Assembly (NCBI RefSeq): GCF_917563885.1
Contig: NZ_CAKJTG010000005.1
Span: forward strand, 62,001-126,000
Length of the DNA stretch: 64,000 nt
Source of the DNA: Pseudoneobacillus rhizosphaerae
Lineage (GTDB): Bacteria > Bacillota > Bacilli > Bacillales > Cytobacillaceae
Reading direction: 5' to 3'
Part shown: positions 25,292 through 35,356 of the stretch, piece after piece
Layout of the letters: the number at the start of each line of letters is the position of its first letter
How positions within the stretch are numbered: the first letter of the stretch is position 1
Translations under genes and position numbers: made by a program
The notes under the pieces: generated by a model
What the model saw: only the letters and a program-made list of their open reading frames with translations
What the model was told of the DNA's origin: nothing
Databases searched by the model: none

Positions 25292-26571
25292 TTTTGCTCC
25301 ACCCCCATTCCCGTTAAGAAGTAGATAGTATCCATTTCTATTTTATTCGCTACAGCAACTATATCTTCTTTAGTCACCTTTTTCATGTCTCCAAGCCATT
25401 GATCCAAACTAATATTAACGTGGCTGACTACATTATGATAAAGTACCTCCACAATTCCTCGAGATGTATCGATTGTCTCTAACAATTGATTATCAATTAC
25501 TGCCTTTGTTTGTTCGAGCTCTTCATCTGTAAAGTCGCCCTTTTTCATTGCTTCCATTTGTTCTTTAATAATACCAACTGCTTGATCATAATGATTAAAA
25601 TCAATTCCTGACATCACCATCATAATTCCTTTATGACTTTCCATCCTACTCGCAGCATAGTAAGCTAAACTAGCTTTCTCTCGTACGTTTATAAATAATT
25701 TAGAGTGTGAAAATCCCCCAAATATTCCGTTAAAGATTTGAAGGGCAAAATAATCTGAATCACCGTATACGACATTAGTTCGATATCCAATATTTAGTTT
25801 TCCTTGCTTAATATCCTGCTCTTCTTTCACTACATGCACAGTCTGGATGTTTTTCTTTTCATAATTTGATATTACCTTTGGTGTACGTTGCTCGAATTGA
25901 AAAAGCTTACCGGCAATTTGCTCTACTTTATTTTCATCCACATCACCTATGACATATAAATCCAATTCATCTTCCTTTAAAGCTCTTTGATAAAATTGAT
26001 ATAAATTTTCTGAAGTAATGGAATCTACATCTTCCATTTTTCCATTAACATGAAGCGAGTAGGGCTCCATACCAAACATTTCTTCAACAAGCCTTAAATT
26101 TGAATAACGCATTTTATCATCGAAAACAGATTGAATCCGTTGTTTCAACGTCTTTTTCTCTTTCTCTACCGTTTCGGTTTGAAAATTATTATTTTGTATA
26201 TTTGGATTTAGTAAGATTTCAGCCAAAAATTCCATAGCTTTTTCAAGTAATGGGGTTGGGTCCGATAAGAATTTTTCGTTTGCCACTTCGATACTAAAAC
26301 TCATAATCTGATACTCGCCTTTTTTAGCTAAATCTACATATAAAGTAGTTCCATATAACCCATCTAAATATGACCTTAGTTCGGTAGTAGTAGGATATTT
26401 ACTTGAGCTACTTTGTAATACATGTGGAAGTAATGCTCTTAAAGTAACATCTTCCTTTGTCAATGGTGCTTTCATCTTCCACACTATCGTATTGGTTTTA
26501 TATTTTTCTGTCTTAACTAGATGAAGTTTATACCCCTTCATCTCCTTCACGCTTTCTGTTAAAACGGGCAT
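25288..26571 (-). CDS. ymfF: YmfF, M16-family peptidase-like protein lacking the zinc motif
   Basis: 427 residues with the two-domain M16 layout. The position where HxxEH should be reads HVLQSSSSKYPTTTELRSYLDGLYG, so the zinc-binding residues are absent and the subunit is probably non-catalytic. The C-terminal half keeps the R/Y pair region (YYAASRMESHKGIMMVMSG). It is the first gene of the two-gene operon with ymfH. ATG with GGAGG seven nt upstream. Confidence 0.91.
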   Translation of the reverse strand: MPVLTESVKEMKGYKLHLVKTEKYKTNTIVWKMKAPLTKEDVTLRALLPHVLQSSSSKYPTTTELRSYLDGLYGTTLYVDLAKKGEYQIMSFSIEVANEKFLSDPTPLLEKAMEFLAEILLNPNIQNNNFQTETVEKEKKTLKQRIQSVFDDKMRYSNLRLVEEMFGMEPYSLHVNGKMEDVDSITSENLYQFYQRALKEDELDLYVIGDVDENKVEQIAGKLFQFEQRTPKVISNYEKKNIQTVHVVKEEQDIKQGKLNIGYRTNVVYGDSDYFALQIFNGIFGGFSHSKLFINVREKASLAYYAASRMESHKGIMMVMSGIDFNHYDQAVGIIKEQMEAMKKGDFTDEELEQTKAVIDNQLLETIDTSRGIVEVLYHNVVSHVNISLDQWLGDMKKVTKEDIVAVANKIEMDTIYFLTGMGVEQK

Positions 26572-26696
26572 AGAATGTCCTCCTTTACTAAATTACAACT
26601 ACGCATTCGCACTATTTCATCATATGTAAATACATCTAAACTTATTTTCCCCTAATCTAAGATTTCAAAACATTATCCCTATTTTATATAATAAAA

Positions 26697-26719
26697 ACAC
26701 CTGACAACAAGTCAGGTGT
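26697..26719 (-). terminator. terminator of the nup transporter operon
   Basis: Perfect 9-bp stem ACACCTGAC/GTCAGGTGT with a 5-nt loop, followed by TTTTATT on the minus transcript, 17 nt after the nupQ stop. Confidence 0.9.
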
Positions 26720-26735
26720 ATGGTTAATAATTTGA

Positions 26736-27695
26736 TTATCTTTTCCCTTTAATATACGGTACGCCAGATGCTTTTGGTGCATCGGCACGACCAATAAATC
26801 CAGTTAAGGCAAGAATGGTTAATACATATGGTGCAATTAATAGGTACACACTTGGTATATTCTCAAGGAATGGTAAGCTCTTACCGATGATACTTAAGCT
26901 TTGAGCGAACCCGAAGAATAAGGCAGCTCCCATAACTCCTAGAGGATTCCACTTACCGAAAATTAATGCTGCTAGCGCCATGAAACCTTGCCCACTAATT
27001 GTTGCATGTCCGAAGTCAGATGAAATTGCTTGAGCGTAAACGCCTCCACCAATACCACCAAGAGCTCCAGAAAGGATAACTGCAATATATCTCATTCTAG
27101 TGACATTGATTCCCATCGTATCAGCAGCCATTGGATGTTCCCCTACTGCACGTAAACGAAGCCCAAATGGAGTTTTAAACATGATTACCCAAACAATAAT
27201 TGCAACGAATATGGCAACATATGATGTGTAATAAGTATTAGAGAAGAAAAGATCTCCAATAACTGGAATGTCACTTAAAATAGGTATATCAATTTTACTA
27301 AAGCTTTTTTGAATAATATCTGTTTGACCTTTACCATAAATAAGCTTAACTAAGAAAAGTGCTAATCCGATGGATAACAAATTTATTGCCACACCAGATA
27401 CGGTTTGATCTGCCCTAAAGGTAATAGAGGCAACTGCATGTAGAATGGAGAATATAGCACCCGCAACCATGGCTGCAAGTAAAGCAACCCAAGGTGTTGC
27501 ATCTCCTAAAACACTATCAAATTGTAGGTTAAATACAATCGCTGTAAAAGCTCCAATAACCATTAAACCTTCAAGTCCAATATTTACTACTCCAGCACGT
27601 TCAGAAAAATTTCCACCTAAACCAGTGAAAATAAGTGGCGCTGCCCAAAGTAGGGTGGAAGGAATGATAATTAGTAAAATTTCCATTAAGCTCAC
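26736..27695 (-). CDS. nupQ: nucleoside ABC transporter permease NupQ
   Basis: 319-residue membrane permease of the branched-chain amino acid/ribose permease fold, 8-10 helices. Conserved GLGGNFSERAGVVNIGLEGLMVIGAF near the N-terminus and GINVTRMRYIAVILSGALGGIGGGVYA later are typical of BMP-linked nucleoside permeases. GTG start directly abuts the nupP stop (TAAGTG) with GGGGGTG six nt upstream. Pairs with NupP to form the channel for purine nucleosides; B. subtilis NupNOPQ imports guanosine, which is the basis for the name. Confidence 0.92.
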   Translation of the reverse strand: MSLMEILLIIIPSTLLWAAPLIFTGLGGNFSERAGVVNIGLEGLMVIGAFTAIVFNLQFDSVLGDATPWVALLAAMVAGAIFSILHAVASITFRADQTVSGVAINLLSIGLALFLVKLIYGKGQTDIIQKSFSKIDIPILSDIPVIGDLFFSNTYYTSYVAIFVAIIVWVIMFKTPFGLRLRAVGEHPMAADTMGINVTRMRYIAVILSGALGGIGGGVYAQAISSDFGHATISGQGFMALAALIFGKWNPLGVMGAALFFGFAQSLSIIGKSLPFLENIPSVYLLIAPYVLTILALTGFIGRADAPKASGVPYIKGKR

Positions 27696-28745
27696 TTATT
27701 TCACCCCCTTTTTACTAAAACGATCCATCACGATACGAATCATATAACTTGCTGCAACGAAGAATACAATCAACGCGATAATAATATCTACTAATTCATT
27801 CGGCACTCCAGATTCTAAAGGCATATTTAGAGACCCAACTTTTAATGCACCGAATAAAATGGCGGCTAAGATAACACCAAAAGCGGCATTTCCACCTAAT
27901 AATGCAACTGCGATACCGTCAAATCCTACTCCTGTGAATCCACCTTTTACAGCTGCATATCCAAAAGTTCCTAAACCTTCCATAGCACCAGCAAGACCAG
28001 CAAATACACCTGAGATGACCATTGATAGAACAATGTTTTTGTTTACATTCATTCCTGAATATTGAGATGCATGTTGGTTAAATCCTACTGAACGTAATTC
28101 AAAACCACGAGTGGTTTTTTCCAATAAGAACCACATAAAAATGGCAGCAATAATTGCAATAAAAATTCCCCAGTGTAAGCGAGAAAAGTCTGTTAATTCT
28201 TCAAAAAACGGTGATCTTAACGATGCTGTTGCATGAATTTTTTCAGTTCTATCACCACTTGGCGATGGTAAATATCTACGAATAATGTAATTTGTTAAGT
28301 GTAAGGCAACATAGTTCATCATAATCGTAACGATTACCTCGTGAACGCGGAAACGAGCTTTTAATAATCCCGGTAAAAAAGCCCATAATCCACCAGCTAC
28401 TGCTGCAGCAAGTACAGCTAAAGGTAAATGAATAAAACGAGGCAAATCAAAGGCAACACCTACCCAAACTGCTGCTAACCAACCAACAATTAACTGCCCT
28501 TCAACCCCAATATTGAATAGACCCGTTCTAAAAGCAAATGCCACTGCTAAACCTGCTAAAATATATGGCGTTACTTGACGAACAACTTCCCCAGTATAAT
28601 ATACTTCACCAAATGCACCGCTCCATAATGCCGAGTATGCAGCAATCGCATCGTAACCACTTATAAGCATTATAATTGTTCCAACTACAACCCCTAAAAG
28701 AACAGCAATAATCGGAATCGATAAATTTCTCAATCGATTAGACAT
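27696..28745 (-). CDS. nupP: nucleoside ABC transporter permease NupP
   Basis: 349-residue permease, the partner of NupQ. Family motifs include PYILAGLAVAFAFRTGLFNIGVEGQL near residues 55-80 and GMNVNKNIVLSMVISGVFAGLAGAMEGLG later; about ten hydrophobic segments. The ATG overlaps the end of nupO by 8 nt, and nupQ starts at its stop, so the three genes are tightly coupled. Confidence 0.92.
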   Translation of the reverse strand: MSNRLRNLSIPIIAVLLGVVVGTIIMLISGYDAIAAYSALWSGAFGEVYYTGEVVRQVTPYILAGLAVAFAFRTGLFNIGVEGQLIVGWLAAVWVGVAFDLPRFIHLPLAVLAAAVAGGLWAFLPGLLKARFRVHEVIVTIMMNYVALHLTNYIIRRYLPSPSGDRTEKIHATASLRSPFFEELTDFSRLHWGIFIAIIAAIFMWFLLEKTTRGFELRSVGFNQHASQYSGMNVNKNIVLSMVISGVFAGLAGAMEGLGTFGYAAVKGGFTGVGFDGIAVALLGGNAAFGVILAAILFGALKVGSLNMPLESGVPNELVDIIIALIVFFVAASYMIRIVMDRFSKKGVK

Positions 28746-30273
28746 TATTTACTTCACCTGCTTCCTTTCGCTTCGATCCAGCCATTAATAAACCAAGCTC
28801 CTGCTCGGTTGTTTCTTTCGGATCTACAATCGCAACAATCTTCCCTTCATAAATAACAGCAATTCGATCGCTAACATTCATGATTTCATCAAGCTCAAAG
28901 GATACTAACAACACCCCTTTGCCATTGTCGCGTTGCTCGATTAAACGTTTATGAATAAACTCAATTGCCCCTACATCAAGTCCACGTGTTGGCTGTGCAG
29001 CAATTAGTAAGTCTGGGTTTCTGTCAACTTCACGACCGATAATGGCTTTTTGTTGATTACCACCTGATAGTGCACGAGCTAAAGTAAATTCGCTGGGTGT
29101 ACGAACATCAAATTCTTCAATTAAGCTTTTTGCTTTTTTATAAATATTTTTAAAATTTAATACACCCATTTTAGAATTAGGTTCCTGATAGTACGTTTGA
29201 AGTACCATGTTTTCACCAATTGGAAAATCAAGTACTAACCCGTGTTTATGTCTATCTTGAGGGATATGACCTATACCAGACTCTGTGATTTTCCGAGGAG
29301 ATAATTTTGTAATTTCTTTACCATTAAGTTTGACAGATCCACTATCAATTTTACGAAGTCCTGTAATCGCTTCGATCAATTCAGATTGTCCATTACCATC
29401 TACTCCTGCAATACCGACAATCTCACCAGACCGTACTGTTAAATTCAAACCATTTACCGCACCTAGACCTCTGGAGTCTTTTACATGCAAATTTTCAATT
29501 TCGAATACATTGTGTTTAGGAGTTGCTTCCGTTTTTTCAGTAGTAAACGTTACTTCGCGTCCAACCATTAAACTAGCTAATTCATTTGGATTTGTTTCCG
29601 ATACAGTAACAGTGCCAATTCCTTTACCTTTACGAATAACTGTACAACGATCACACACTTCCATAATTTCTTTAAGCTTATGCGTAATCAAAATGATGGA
29701 TTTACCTTCTTTAATAAGCGTTTTCATGATTTGGATTAATTCACCGATTTCCTGTGGCGTTAAGACCGCAGTCGGTTCATCAAAGATTAGAATTTCTGCA
29801 CCACGATAAAGCGTCTTAAGAATCTCCACCCTTTGTTGCATTCCAACGGATATATCAGCAATTTTTGCAGAAGGATCAACAGCTAAACCATATTTTTCTG
29901 AGATTGCACGAACATCATTCTCTGCTTTTTTAATATCAATCATACCTTTGGAAGTTGTTTCCTGTCCAAGAATGATGTTTTCTGTAACCGTAAATGGATC
30001 AACAAGCATAAAGTGTTGATGCACCATTCCGATACCTAAATCATTAGCAATATTAGGATTTGTAATATTGACAGGTTTTCCTTTAACGCGAATTTCACCT
30101 TTTTCAGGTTGATACAGTCCAAAAAGAACGTTCATTAACGTTGATTTTCCAGCACCATTTTCACCTAATAAAGCATGAATTTCCCCTTTTTTTACTTGAA
30201 GGGTAATGTTATCATTCGCAACAATGCCCGGAAATTCCTTACGAATGTTGAGCATTTCAATAACATATTCCAT
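28738..30273 (-). CDS. nupO: nucleoside ABC transporter ATP-binding protein NupO (two cassettes)
   Basis: 511-residue protein with two ABC cassettes. The first has Walker A GENGAGKST (about 37-45), the variant signature ISVGMQQR and Walker B LIFDEPTAVLTP. The second has a degenerate Walker A GVDGNGQSE, a canonical LSGGNQQK and AAQPTRGLDVG. This asymmetry is normal for sugar/nucleoside importers of the RbsA type. I place the start at the ATG at 30273, eight nt after AAGGAG; a GTG three codons upstream lies in the ribosome site. It is preceded by a possible internal promoter and an operator-like palindrome. Confidence 0.93.
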   Translation of the reverse strand: MEYVIEMLNIRKEFPGIVANDNITLQVKKGEIHALLGENGAGKSTLMNVLFGLYQPEKGEIRVKGKPVNITNPNIANDLGIGMVHQHFMLVDPFTVTENIILGQETTSKGMIDIKKAENDVRAISEKYGLAVDPSAKIADISVGMQQRVEILKTLYRGAEILIFDEPTAVLTPQEIGELIQIMKTLIKEGKSIILITHKLKEIMEVCDRCTVIRKGKGIGTVTVSETNPNELASLMVGREVTFTTEKTEATPKHNVFEIENLHVKDSRGLGAVNGLNLTVRSGEIVGIAGVDGNGQSELIEAITGLRKIDSGSVKLNGKEITKLSPRKITESGIGHIPQDRHKHGLVLDFPIGENMVLQTYYQEPNSKMGVLNFKNIYKKAKSLIEEFDVRTPSEFTLARALSGGNQQKAIIGREVDRNPDLLIAAQPTRGLDVGAIEFIHKRLIEQRDNGKGVLLVSFELDEIMNVSDRIAVIYEGKIVAIVDPKETTEQELGLLMAGSKRKEAGEVNNV

Positions 30274-30304
30274 TATTTTCACTCCTTGCCCTAAAAAAGG
30301 AAAT

Positions 30305-30334
30305 ATTATACATAAGTAGTAAGAGGTCAGACCT
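30305..30334 (-). promoter_or_regulatory. possible internal promoter and operator upstream of nupO
   Basis: A TATAAT (30305-30310) lies about 30 nt upstream of the nupO start. At the -35 position is the palindrome AGGTCTGACCT (30324-30334), so a repressor there would block the promoter. The -35 sequence itself is poor. The half-site AGGTCTGA recurs in front of the GntR gene at 32452-32469. Confidence 0.4.
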
Positions 30335-30459
30335 TTAGATTTTATTAAAAAAGGGATTAACCCCTAGTCAGAATTTAAATCATTCCAACGTACTAAAATC
30401 TTAAATGAAAGGTAGAAAACTATATTTCCTATCTTTCAGTTAGGATTCTATAAAAGGAT

Positions 30460-30486
30460 AAGCGGGCCGGCATTACAAGCCCGCTT
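30460..30486 (-). terminator. stem-loop between nupN and nupO
   Basis: 8-bp GC-rich stem AAGCGGGC/GCCCGCTT with an 11-nt loop, followed by ATCCTTTT. It probably acts as a partial terminator or mRNA stabiliser that lets the binding protein be made in excess over the membrane parts. Confidence 0.65.
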
Positions 30487-30505
30487 ATTCATAAAAACTA
30501 TTAGA

Positions 30506-31609
30506 TTATTTTACATCCTTACGGAATTCAGGAACTGTAATTTCTCCGCTAACAATTTTCGCTTTAAACTCTTCAACTTTAGCTTCGATGTCAGCTTTAG
30601 CAGCAACAGCATCGTTAATTGGAGCTAAACCAACACCCTCTTCAACTAAACCGTAAGTTGAAGCTTGACCGCCAGGGAATTCCCCTTTAGCAGCTTTAGC
30701 AGAAAGATCTTTAACCGCATTGTCTACACGCTTAAGTGCAGAAGTAATAATTACGTTATGCTCTGTTCCACCGATATCAACAATACCCTCAGCTGTTTGG
30801 TCTGAGTCAACTCCGATAGCCCAGTAATTTTTTGAAGGATCTTTCTTCTTAAGGTCACGTGCTTCCTTAAATAATCCGTTTCCAGTACCACCAGCAGCGT
30901 GGAAAATAACGTCAGCTCCACTAGAATACATTTTTGAAGCAATTGTTTGACCAAGTTCAGCTTTATCAAACGCTCCTGCATACTGAACATCAACTTTAAT
31001 ATCAGGCTTTACAGCTTTAACTCCTGCTAAGAAACCAGCTTCGAAACGCTCGATAACTGGAATTTCCATTCCACCGATAAAACCAATTTTATTAGATTCT
31101 GAAGTTAATGCAGCAGCAATACCAGCTAAGTAAGCAGCCTCTTGCTCTTTAAATAAAACGCTTGCAACGTTTGGTTGCTCAACTACAGCATCAATGATTG
31201 CAAAATTAGAGCCTGTTTGTTGACTAGCAACTGTATTTACAGCATCTTGCATCAAGAATCCAATACCGAAAACTAGGTCATAGCCTTGACGAGCAAGATT
31301 GTTAAGATTTGTTTCATAGTCAGCATCTGATTGAGATTGCAGGTAGCTATAGCCTTCTTTACCTTCAGATAATCCTGTTTCTGAACCAAAAGCTTGTAAA
31401 CCTTCCCATGCAGATTGGTTGAATGATTTGTCATCAACTCCACCAACGTCTGTTACCATTGCAACAGTAAATGCTTCTTCAGTTGCTGGTGTTTCAGTTT
31501 CAGGCTTTTCACCAGTTGTTTCTTTTTCATCTTCTTTACCGCAAGCTCCTAAGATTGTTCCTGCTGTTAGAGCAAGAGATAAAGCTAAACCCATTTTACG
31601 CTTGTTCAT
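30506..31609 (-). CDS. nupN: BMP-family nucleoside-binding lipoprotein NupN
   Basis: 367-residue substrate-binding lipoprotein. The signal peptide ends with lipobox LGAC (Cys 23), followed by a charged Glu/Lys/Thr linker to about residue 48. The BMP fold follows, with AMVTDVGGVDDKSFNQSAWEGL, GFLMQDAV, IGFIGGMEIPVIERFEAGF and AGGTGNGLF motifs typical of PnrA/BMP nucleoside binders. ATG with GGGGGT upstream. It follows the GntR gene by 89 nt with no terminator, so it is probably cotranscribed with its candidate regulator. Confidence 0.94.
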   Translation of the reverse strand: MNKRKMGLALSLALTAGTILGACGKEDEKETTGEKPETETPATEEAFTVAMVTDVGGVDDKSFNQSAWEGLQAFGSETGLSEGKEGYSYLQSQSDADYETNLNNLARQGYDLVFGIGFLMQDAVNTVASQQTGSNFAIIDAVVEQPNVASVLFKEQEAAYLAGIAAALTSESNKIGFIGGMEIPVIERFEAGFLAGVKAVKPDIKVDVQYAGAFDKAELGQTIASKMYSSGADVIFHAAGGTGNGLFKEARDLKKKDPSKNYWAIGVDSDQTAEGIVDIGGTEHNVIITSALKRVDNAVKDLSAKAAKGEFPGGQASTYGLVEEGVGLAPINDAVAAKADIEAKVEEFKAKIVSGEITVPEFRKDVK

Positions 31610-31698
31610 CTTATATAACCCCCTATGATTGTTTAGTGATTTTTGTAAGAATGTTTTTTTAAGGCAATTATGATTCCGTTTTCATTTGTTCAAAAAAC

Positions 31699-32424
31699 TT
31701 ATACGCGTTTTCTCAACACATGAAAACTAAATTTGTCTGCCTTGAAATAGTTTACCGAAAATAGGACAGGTTCATCCATTTCATCAAAATGCATTTGCTT
31801 TAAAACGAGCAAAGCAGTTTCTGGTTCACATTCTAGAATAGGAGAAATTTTCTCATGATAACCAACCGGTTCGATATCTGCTACAGCATAAGTGATTTTT
31901 CGATCTGTAACATCTTCAATGATTGAAAAAATAGACTCCTCATCATGTGAAAACGTATCTGGCAAAATTCGTTTAGGAATTTTGTCCACACAATAAACGA
32001 CCGGGTCACCGTTAGCTGTACGAACTCGCTCGATTACAACCATCTCCATATCTGGTGAACAAGAAAAGCGACGAATATCCTCTTCGGTAGGGTTCTCGGA
32101 TGATGAACTTAGAAAAATAGTCCCTGGCTTCATATCAGCTTGTTTAATCATATTAGTGACACTGTTTAGTTGCTCGATTCCAGAGGTGAATAAAGGTCTT
32201 GCATTGACAAACGTCCCGACACCATGCCTTCGAATGATGACGTTTTCTTCTTCAAGAATTCTAAGTGCTTCTCGAAGTGTTGCTCGACTTACACCAAGTT
32301 GTTTTGCAAGATCAAATTCAGAAGGAAGTTTTTCTCTTTCTTTATATATTCCTTTCTCAATGTCTTGCTTTAATCGATCAATTACTTGTAAATACAGATG
32401 TCGGTTATCTAACTTGATTGACAT
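31699..32424 (-). CDS. ymfC: GntR/HutC-family transcriptional regulator (YmfC-like)
   Basis: 241 residues. The N-terminal GntR winged helix occupies about residues 5-72 ([47 protein letters not shown]), and residues about 95-235 form a UTRA effector domain of the HutC subfamily. ATG with GGAGG seven nt upstream. Its place directly upstream of nupN suggests it controls that transporter and itself; a palindrome overlapping its own promoter region supports this. The effector could be a nucleoside or a derived metabolite, which is inference. In B. subtilis ymfC follows spoIIIE as here. Confidence 0.92.
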   Translation of the reverse strand: MSIKLDNRHLYLQVIDRLKQDIEKGIYKEREKLPSEFDLAKQLGVSRATLREALRILEEENVIIRRHGVGTFVNARPLFTSGIEQLNSVTNMIKQADMKPGTIFLSSSSENPTEEDIRRFSCSPDMEMVVIERVRTANGDPVVYCVDKIPKRILPDTFSHDEESIFSIIEDVTDRKITYAVADIEPVGYHEKISPILECEPETALLVLKQMHFDEMDEPVLFSVNYFKADKFSFHVLRKRV

Positions 32425-32451
32425 GCAGTTTCCTCCAACTAATTCCCTAAG

Positions 32452-32469
32452 ACATCAGACCTCAGATGT
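32452..32469 (-). promoter_or_regulatory. operator-like imperfect palindrome upstream of the GntR gene
   Basis: An 18-bp inverted repeat, arms ACATCAGAC and CTCAGATGT, pairing at 7 of 9 positions. It directly follows a -10-like GATAAT (32470-32475) on the minus strand, where a repressor would block the start site. It contains AGGTCTGA, shared with the palindrome at 30324-30334. Confidence 0.45.
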
Positions 32470-32681
32470 ATTATCATTCCTACTAATCGAAAATACTATA
32501 ACATTTTTCTGAGGATAAATAAATAGCGTTTCAATATTTTGTCGAAAAAAGGAGCATTCAACTTTTATGTCATAAATACTAGCACTATTTACCCAATTTT
32601 TATGGTATAATTCCCTACCGAAAACGACATTCACCTATACAACTGTCCATTACTAATAAATTATTTTTATTTTACAAAAAT

Positions 32682-32707
32682 AGAACTAGGGATATATACC
32701 TAGTTCT
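32682..32707 (-). terminator. spoIIIE terminator
   Basis: 9-bp stem AGAACTAGG/CCTAGTTCT, then ATTTTTG on the minus transcript; the spoIIIE stop codon overlaps the stem base. Confidence 0.85.
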
Positions 32708-35030
32708 AACTACTTGCTTCTTCTTTAGATTTATCCATTAAAACGACACGTGGTTTACTACCTTCATACGGACCCACTACTCCACGTGCCTCCATTTCAT
32801 CAATAAGACGCGCAGCCCTTGTATACCCAATCCTAAATCTACGCTGTAACATAGATACTGAAGCTGTTTGCATTTCTAAAATTAAATCAACTGCTTCTTG
32901 GTATAGTTCATCTTCAACAGCTCCTGTGGTTTCGGGCACATCCTCTGGAATCATTTCCTCTTGATATTGTGCCTTTTGCTGTCCAATGACAAACCCGACT
33001 GTGTCCTCAACTTCACTATCTGATAAAAATGCCCCTTGGACCCTTATAGGTTTTGACGCACCCACAGGTAAAAACAACATATCTCCTCTGCCTAACAATT
33101 TTTCTGCTCCGCCCATATCAAGTATCGTTCTAGAATCGATTTGGCTAGAAACAGCAAAGGCAATTCGAGAAGGAATGTTTGCTTTAATAACCCCAGTAAT
33201 GACATCAACAGAAGGTCTTTGTGTTGCTATGATTAGATGAATTCCTGCTGCTCGGGCCATCTGTGCAAGTCTCGTGATTGAATCTTCTACATCGGAAGAA
33301 GCGACCATCATTAAGTCCGCCAACTCATCCACAATTACCACAATATACGGAAGAAGAGGTTGTTTCTCTCCTTCTTCTTGGTTAATTCGCTTAATGTAAT
33401 CGTTATAGCCTTCAATATTTCTAGTTCCTGTATGGGAAAATAAATCATATCTTCTTTCCATTTCATTTACGACCTTTTTTAAAGCTTGAGAAGCCTTTTT
33501 CGCATCTGTTACAACCGGTGCGAGTAAATGTGGAATACCGTTATAAACATTTAATTCTACCATTTTGGGATCAATCATCATAAGCTTAACCTCATGTGGT
33601 TTTGCCCTCATCAAAATACTGGTAATTATTCCATTGATACATACACTCTTACCGCTACCTGTAGCACCTGCTACTAATAAGTGAGGCATCTTATTTAATT
33701 CAGCCAGCACAGCTTCTCCAGTGATATCACGCCCTAAACCAATCAACAATTTAGAATCGGGTCTATCATTCTCTTTTGCTTCTAGCACTTCTCTTAAAGA
33801 TACCATAGCCACTTCTGAATTTGGAACCTCAATTCCTATTGCACTTTTTCCTGGAATAGGTGCTTCCATACGAATATCCTTGGCAGCCAGTGCAAGTGCT
33901 AAATCATCGCTTAAACTTACAATTTTACTAACCTTTACCCCTACATCTGGATGAACTTCATACTTGGTAACTGCAGGTCCTAAATGGACTTGAGTCACTC
34001 TTGCTTTTACCCCAAAGCTTAGAAAGGTTCTTTCTAGCTTTGCAGCATTCGCATGGATTAATTCATATTCACCACTTTGATCTGTTTGCTTTGGTAGTTT
34101 TAAGATATGTAAAGGAGGGAGTTCATACGAATGATTCTCGACCTCAGTAAACGTAATAGGTGGAACACTTTCTTCTTCTTTTTCAGGAGAATTGATTGCA
34201 TTTTTAGTTTTAACATCCTCTTTAGATGTATATGCCTTTTCTGTAAAGCTAGAAATAAGAGGCTCAGAATTAACCGAAACATTATTTATCGGCTTGGATG
34301 TAATGACTGGAACTGCTTGCAACTCATCAGTAACAGAATCAACTTCTTGCTTTTTCTTTTCAGCCTTATCTAACCTTTTTTGTTTCAATTTGTCACGTGA
34401 ATCTGATATGTCAAGTAAAAATTGATTCCATTGTTTGGAAAAAAAGGTGGATACTGATAAGAAAATGCGCGCAACCGTATCTCCAAATGTTCTTCCCGTT
34501 AATAGTATAAAACCAATAATAATTAAAATAAAAGCTACTATTTTAGTACCGGTCTCAGCAAAAAGATAATAAGAGATAGCAAAAAATAAAGCTCCTACCA
34601 TTCCACCGCCTAAATCACTAGTACTTGTTTCTCCGTTTATTTCCATCCTGTAAAGTTCCCATGTATTTGCAATGACACTAGGGTTCTCAAAATTACCTCC
34701 ATTAGATAATAAGCTAAACAGAGTCATATGACTTAATAATAAAATAGAAATAACAATTAAATAAATACCCATTAACTTAACATGAAATAAATTAGGAATG
34801 TCCCTTTTAATCATAAAGAAGACACTAATACCTATTAATCCTAACAAGCTCAATATGTACCATTCACCTGTGAAAAATCGAAAGAAGAATACTGAAGTAT
34901 TTCCGACAGCTCCCAGCTTTGCAATGGAAATAATTGAAAAAGCAAGTAGTGATAACCCTATCATTTCGTACTTTATTGTTTGTGTAAATTGCTCTTTCTT
35001 AATCCTTTGTCTGCGTTTTTTTTTCGCCAA
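32706..35030 (-). CDS. spoIIIE: DNA translocase SpoIIIE/FtsK
   Basis: Septal DNA pump that moves the chromosome into the forespore. The N-terminal 180 residues hold four or five membrane helices, followed by a charged linker to about 300. The motor follows (FtsK alpha/beta, Walker A GATGSGKS near residue 455, Walker [16 protein letters not shown]), and the C-terminal gamma winged helix ([27 protein letters not shown]) reads polarity sequences. I start it at the TTG at 35030, giving MAKKKRRQ as in B. subtilis; a GTG three codons upstream lies in the Shine-Dalgarno region. 774 residues against 787. It follows tepA-ylzJ. Confidence 0.95.
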   Translation of the reverse strand: MAKKKRRQRIKKEQFTQTIKYEMIGLSLLAFSIISIAKLGAVGNTSVFFFRFFTGEWYILSLLGLIGISVFFMIKRDIPNLFHVKLMGIYLIVISILLLSHMTLFSLLSNGGNFENPSVIANTWELYRMEINGETSTSDLGGGMVGALFFAISYYLFAETGTKIVAFILIIIGFILLTGRTFGDTVARIFLSVSTFFSKQWNQFLLDISDSRDKLKQKRLDKAEKKKQEVDSVTDELQAVPVITSKPINNVSVNSEPLISSFTEKAYTSKEDVKTKNAINSPEKEEESVPPITFTEVENHSYELPPLHILKLPKQTDQSGEYELIHANAAKLERTFLSFGVKARVTQVHLGPAVTKYEVHPDVGVKVSKIVSLSDDLALALAAKDIRMEAPIPGKSAIGIEVPNSEVAMVSLREVLEAKENDRPDSKLLIGLGRDITGEAVLAELNKMPHLLVAGATGSGKSVCINGIITSILMRAKPHEVKLMMIDPKMVELNVYNGIPHLLAPVVTDAKKASQALKKVVNEMERRYDLFSHTGTRNIEGYNDYIKRINQEEGEKQPLLPYIVVIVDELADLMMVASSDVEDSITRLAQMARAAGIHLIIATQRPSVDVITGVIKANIPSRIAFAVSSQIDSRTILDMGGAEKLLGRGDMLFLPVGASKPIRVQGAFLSDSEVEDTVGFVIGQQKAQYQEEMIPEDVPETTGAVEDELYQEAVDLILEMQTASVSMLQRRFRIGYTRAARLIDEMEARGVVGPYEGSKPRVVLMDKSKEEASS

Positions 35031-35066
35031 GAATATCACCCAAAACTTTATTTATTGGAAATTAGA

Positions 35067-35086
35067 AAGCAGCCAATTTGGCTGCT
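35067..35086 (-). terminator. stem-loop after ylzJ
   Basis: Minus transcript AAGCAGCC/GGCTGCTT with a short AATT loop. The following TCTAATTTCC is a poor U-tract, so this is a weak terminator or an mRNA processing signal ahead of spoIIIE. Confidence 0.55.
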
Positions 35087-35140
35087 TCACAAAATTGTAC
35101 CTAATTATAACATACTAAAGAGGTTTGATAGAGAACAAGC

Positions 35141-35356
35141 TTATGTTAATAAGGAAATTTTAGCTCCTGGACAGCAACGCCCATCCAGATAATGATTGGG
35201 ATCACTACTCATTACTCTTAATACCTGATAACAATTGTCTTCAGTTTGTTCAACTAATAATGGAATTCCATTATACTGAACCATCATCTGTTTACCAAAT
35301 TCATTTTCGGCAGTCGGATAAATCAGCTCTGGAGGCATCATCGTGTATAGGATCAT
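35141..35356 (-). CDS. ylzJ: YlzJ-like small protein
   Basis: 71 residues of the YlzJ family, unknown function, always next to tepA in Bacillus. Conserved start [13 protein letters not shown] and end [21 protein letters not shown]. Its ATG overlaps the tepA stop as ATGA, so translation is coupled. Confidence 0.9.
   Translation of the reverse strand: MILYTMMPPELIYPTAENEFGKQMMVQYNGIPLLVEQTEDNCYQVLRVMSSDPNHYLDGRCCPGAKISLLT

Noticed and set aside
29285-29809. A 174-codon open frame on the plus strand
   Set aside because: It is exactly antisense to the conserved nupO coding sequence, has no ribosome site and an unnatural composition; a shadow of the real gene.
32156-32512. A 118-codon plus-strand frame opposite the GntR gene
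   Set aside because: It overlaps the conserved winged-helix coding region on the other strand and has no ribosome site.
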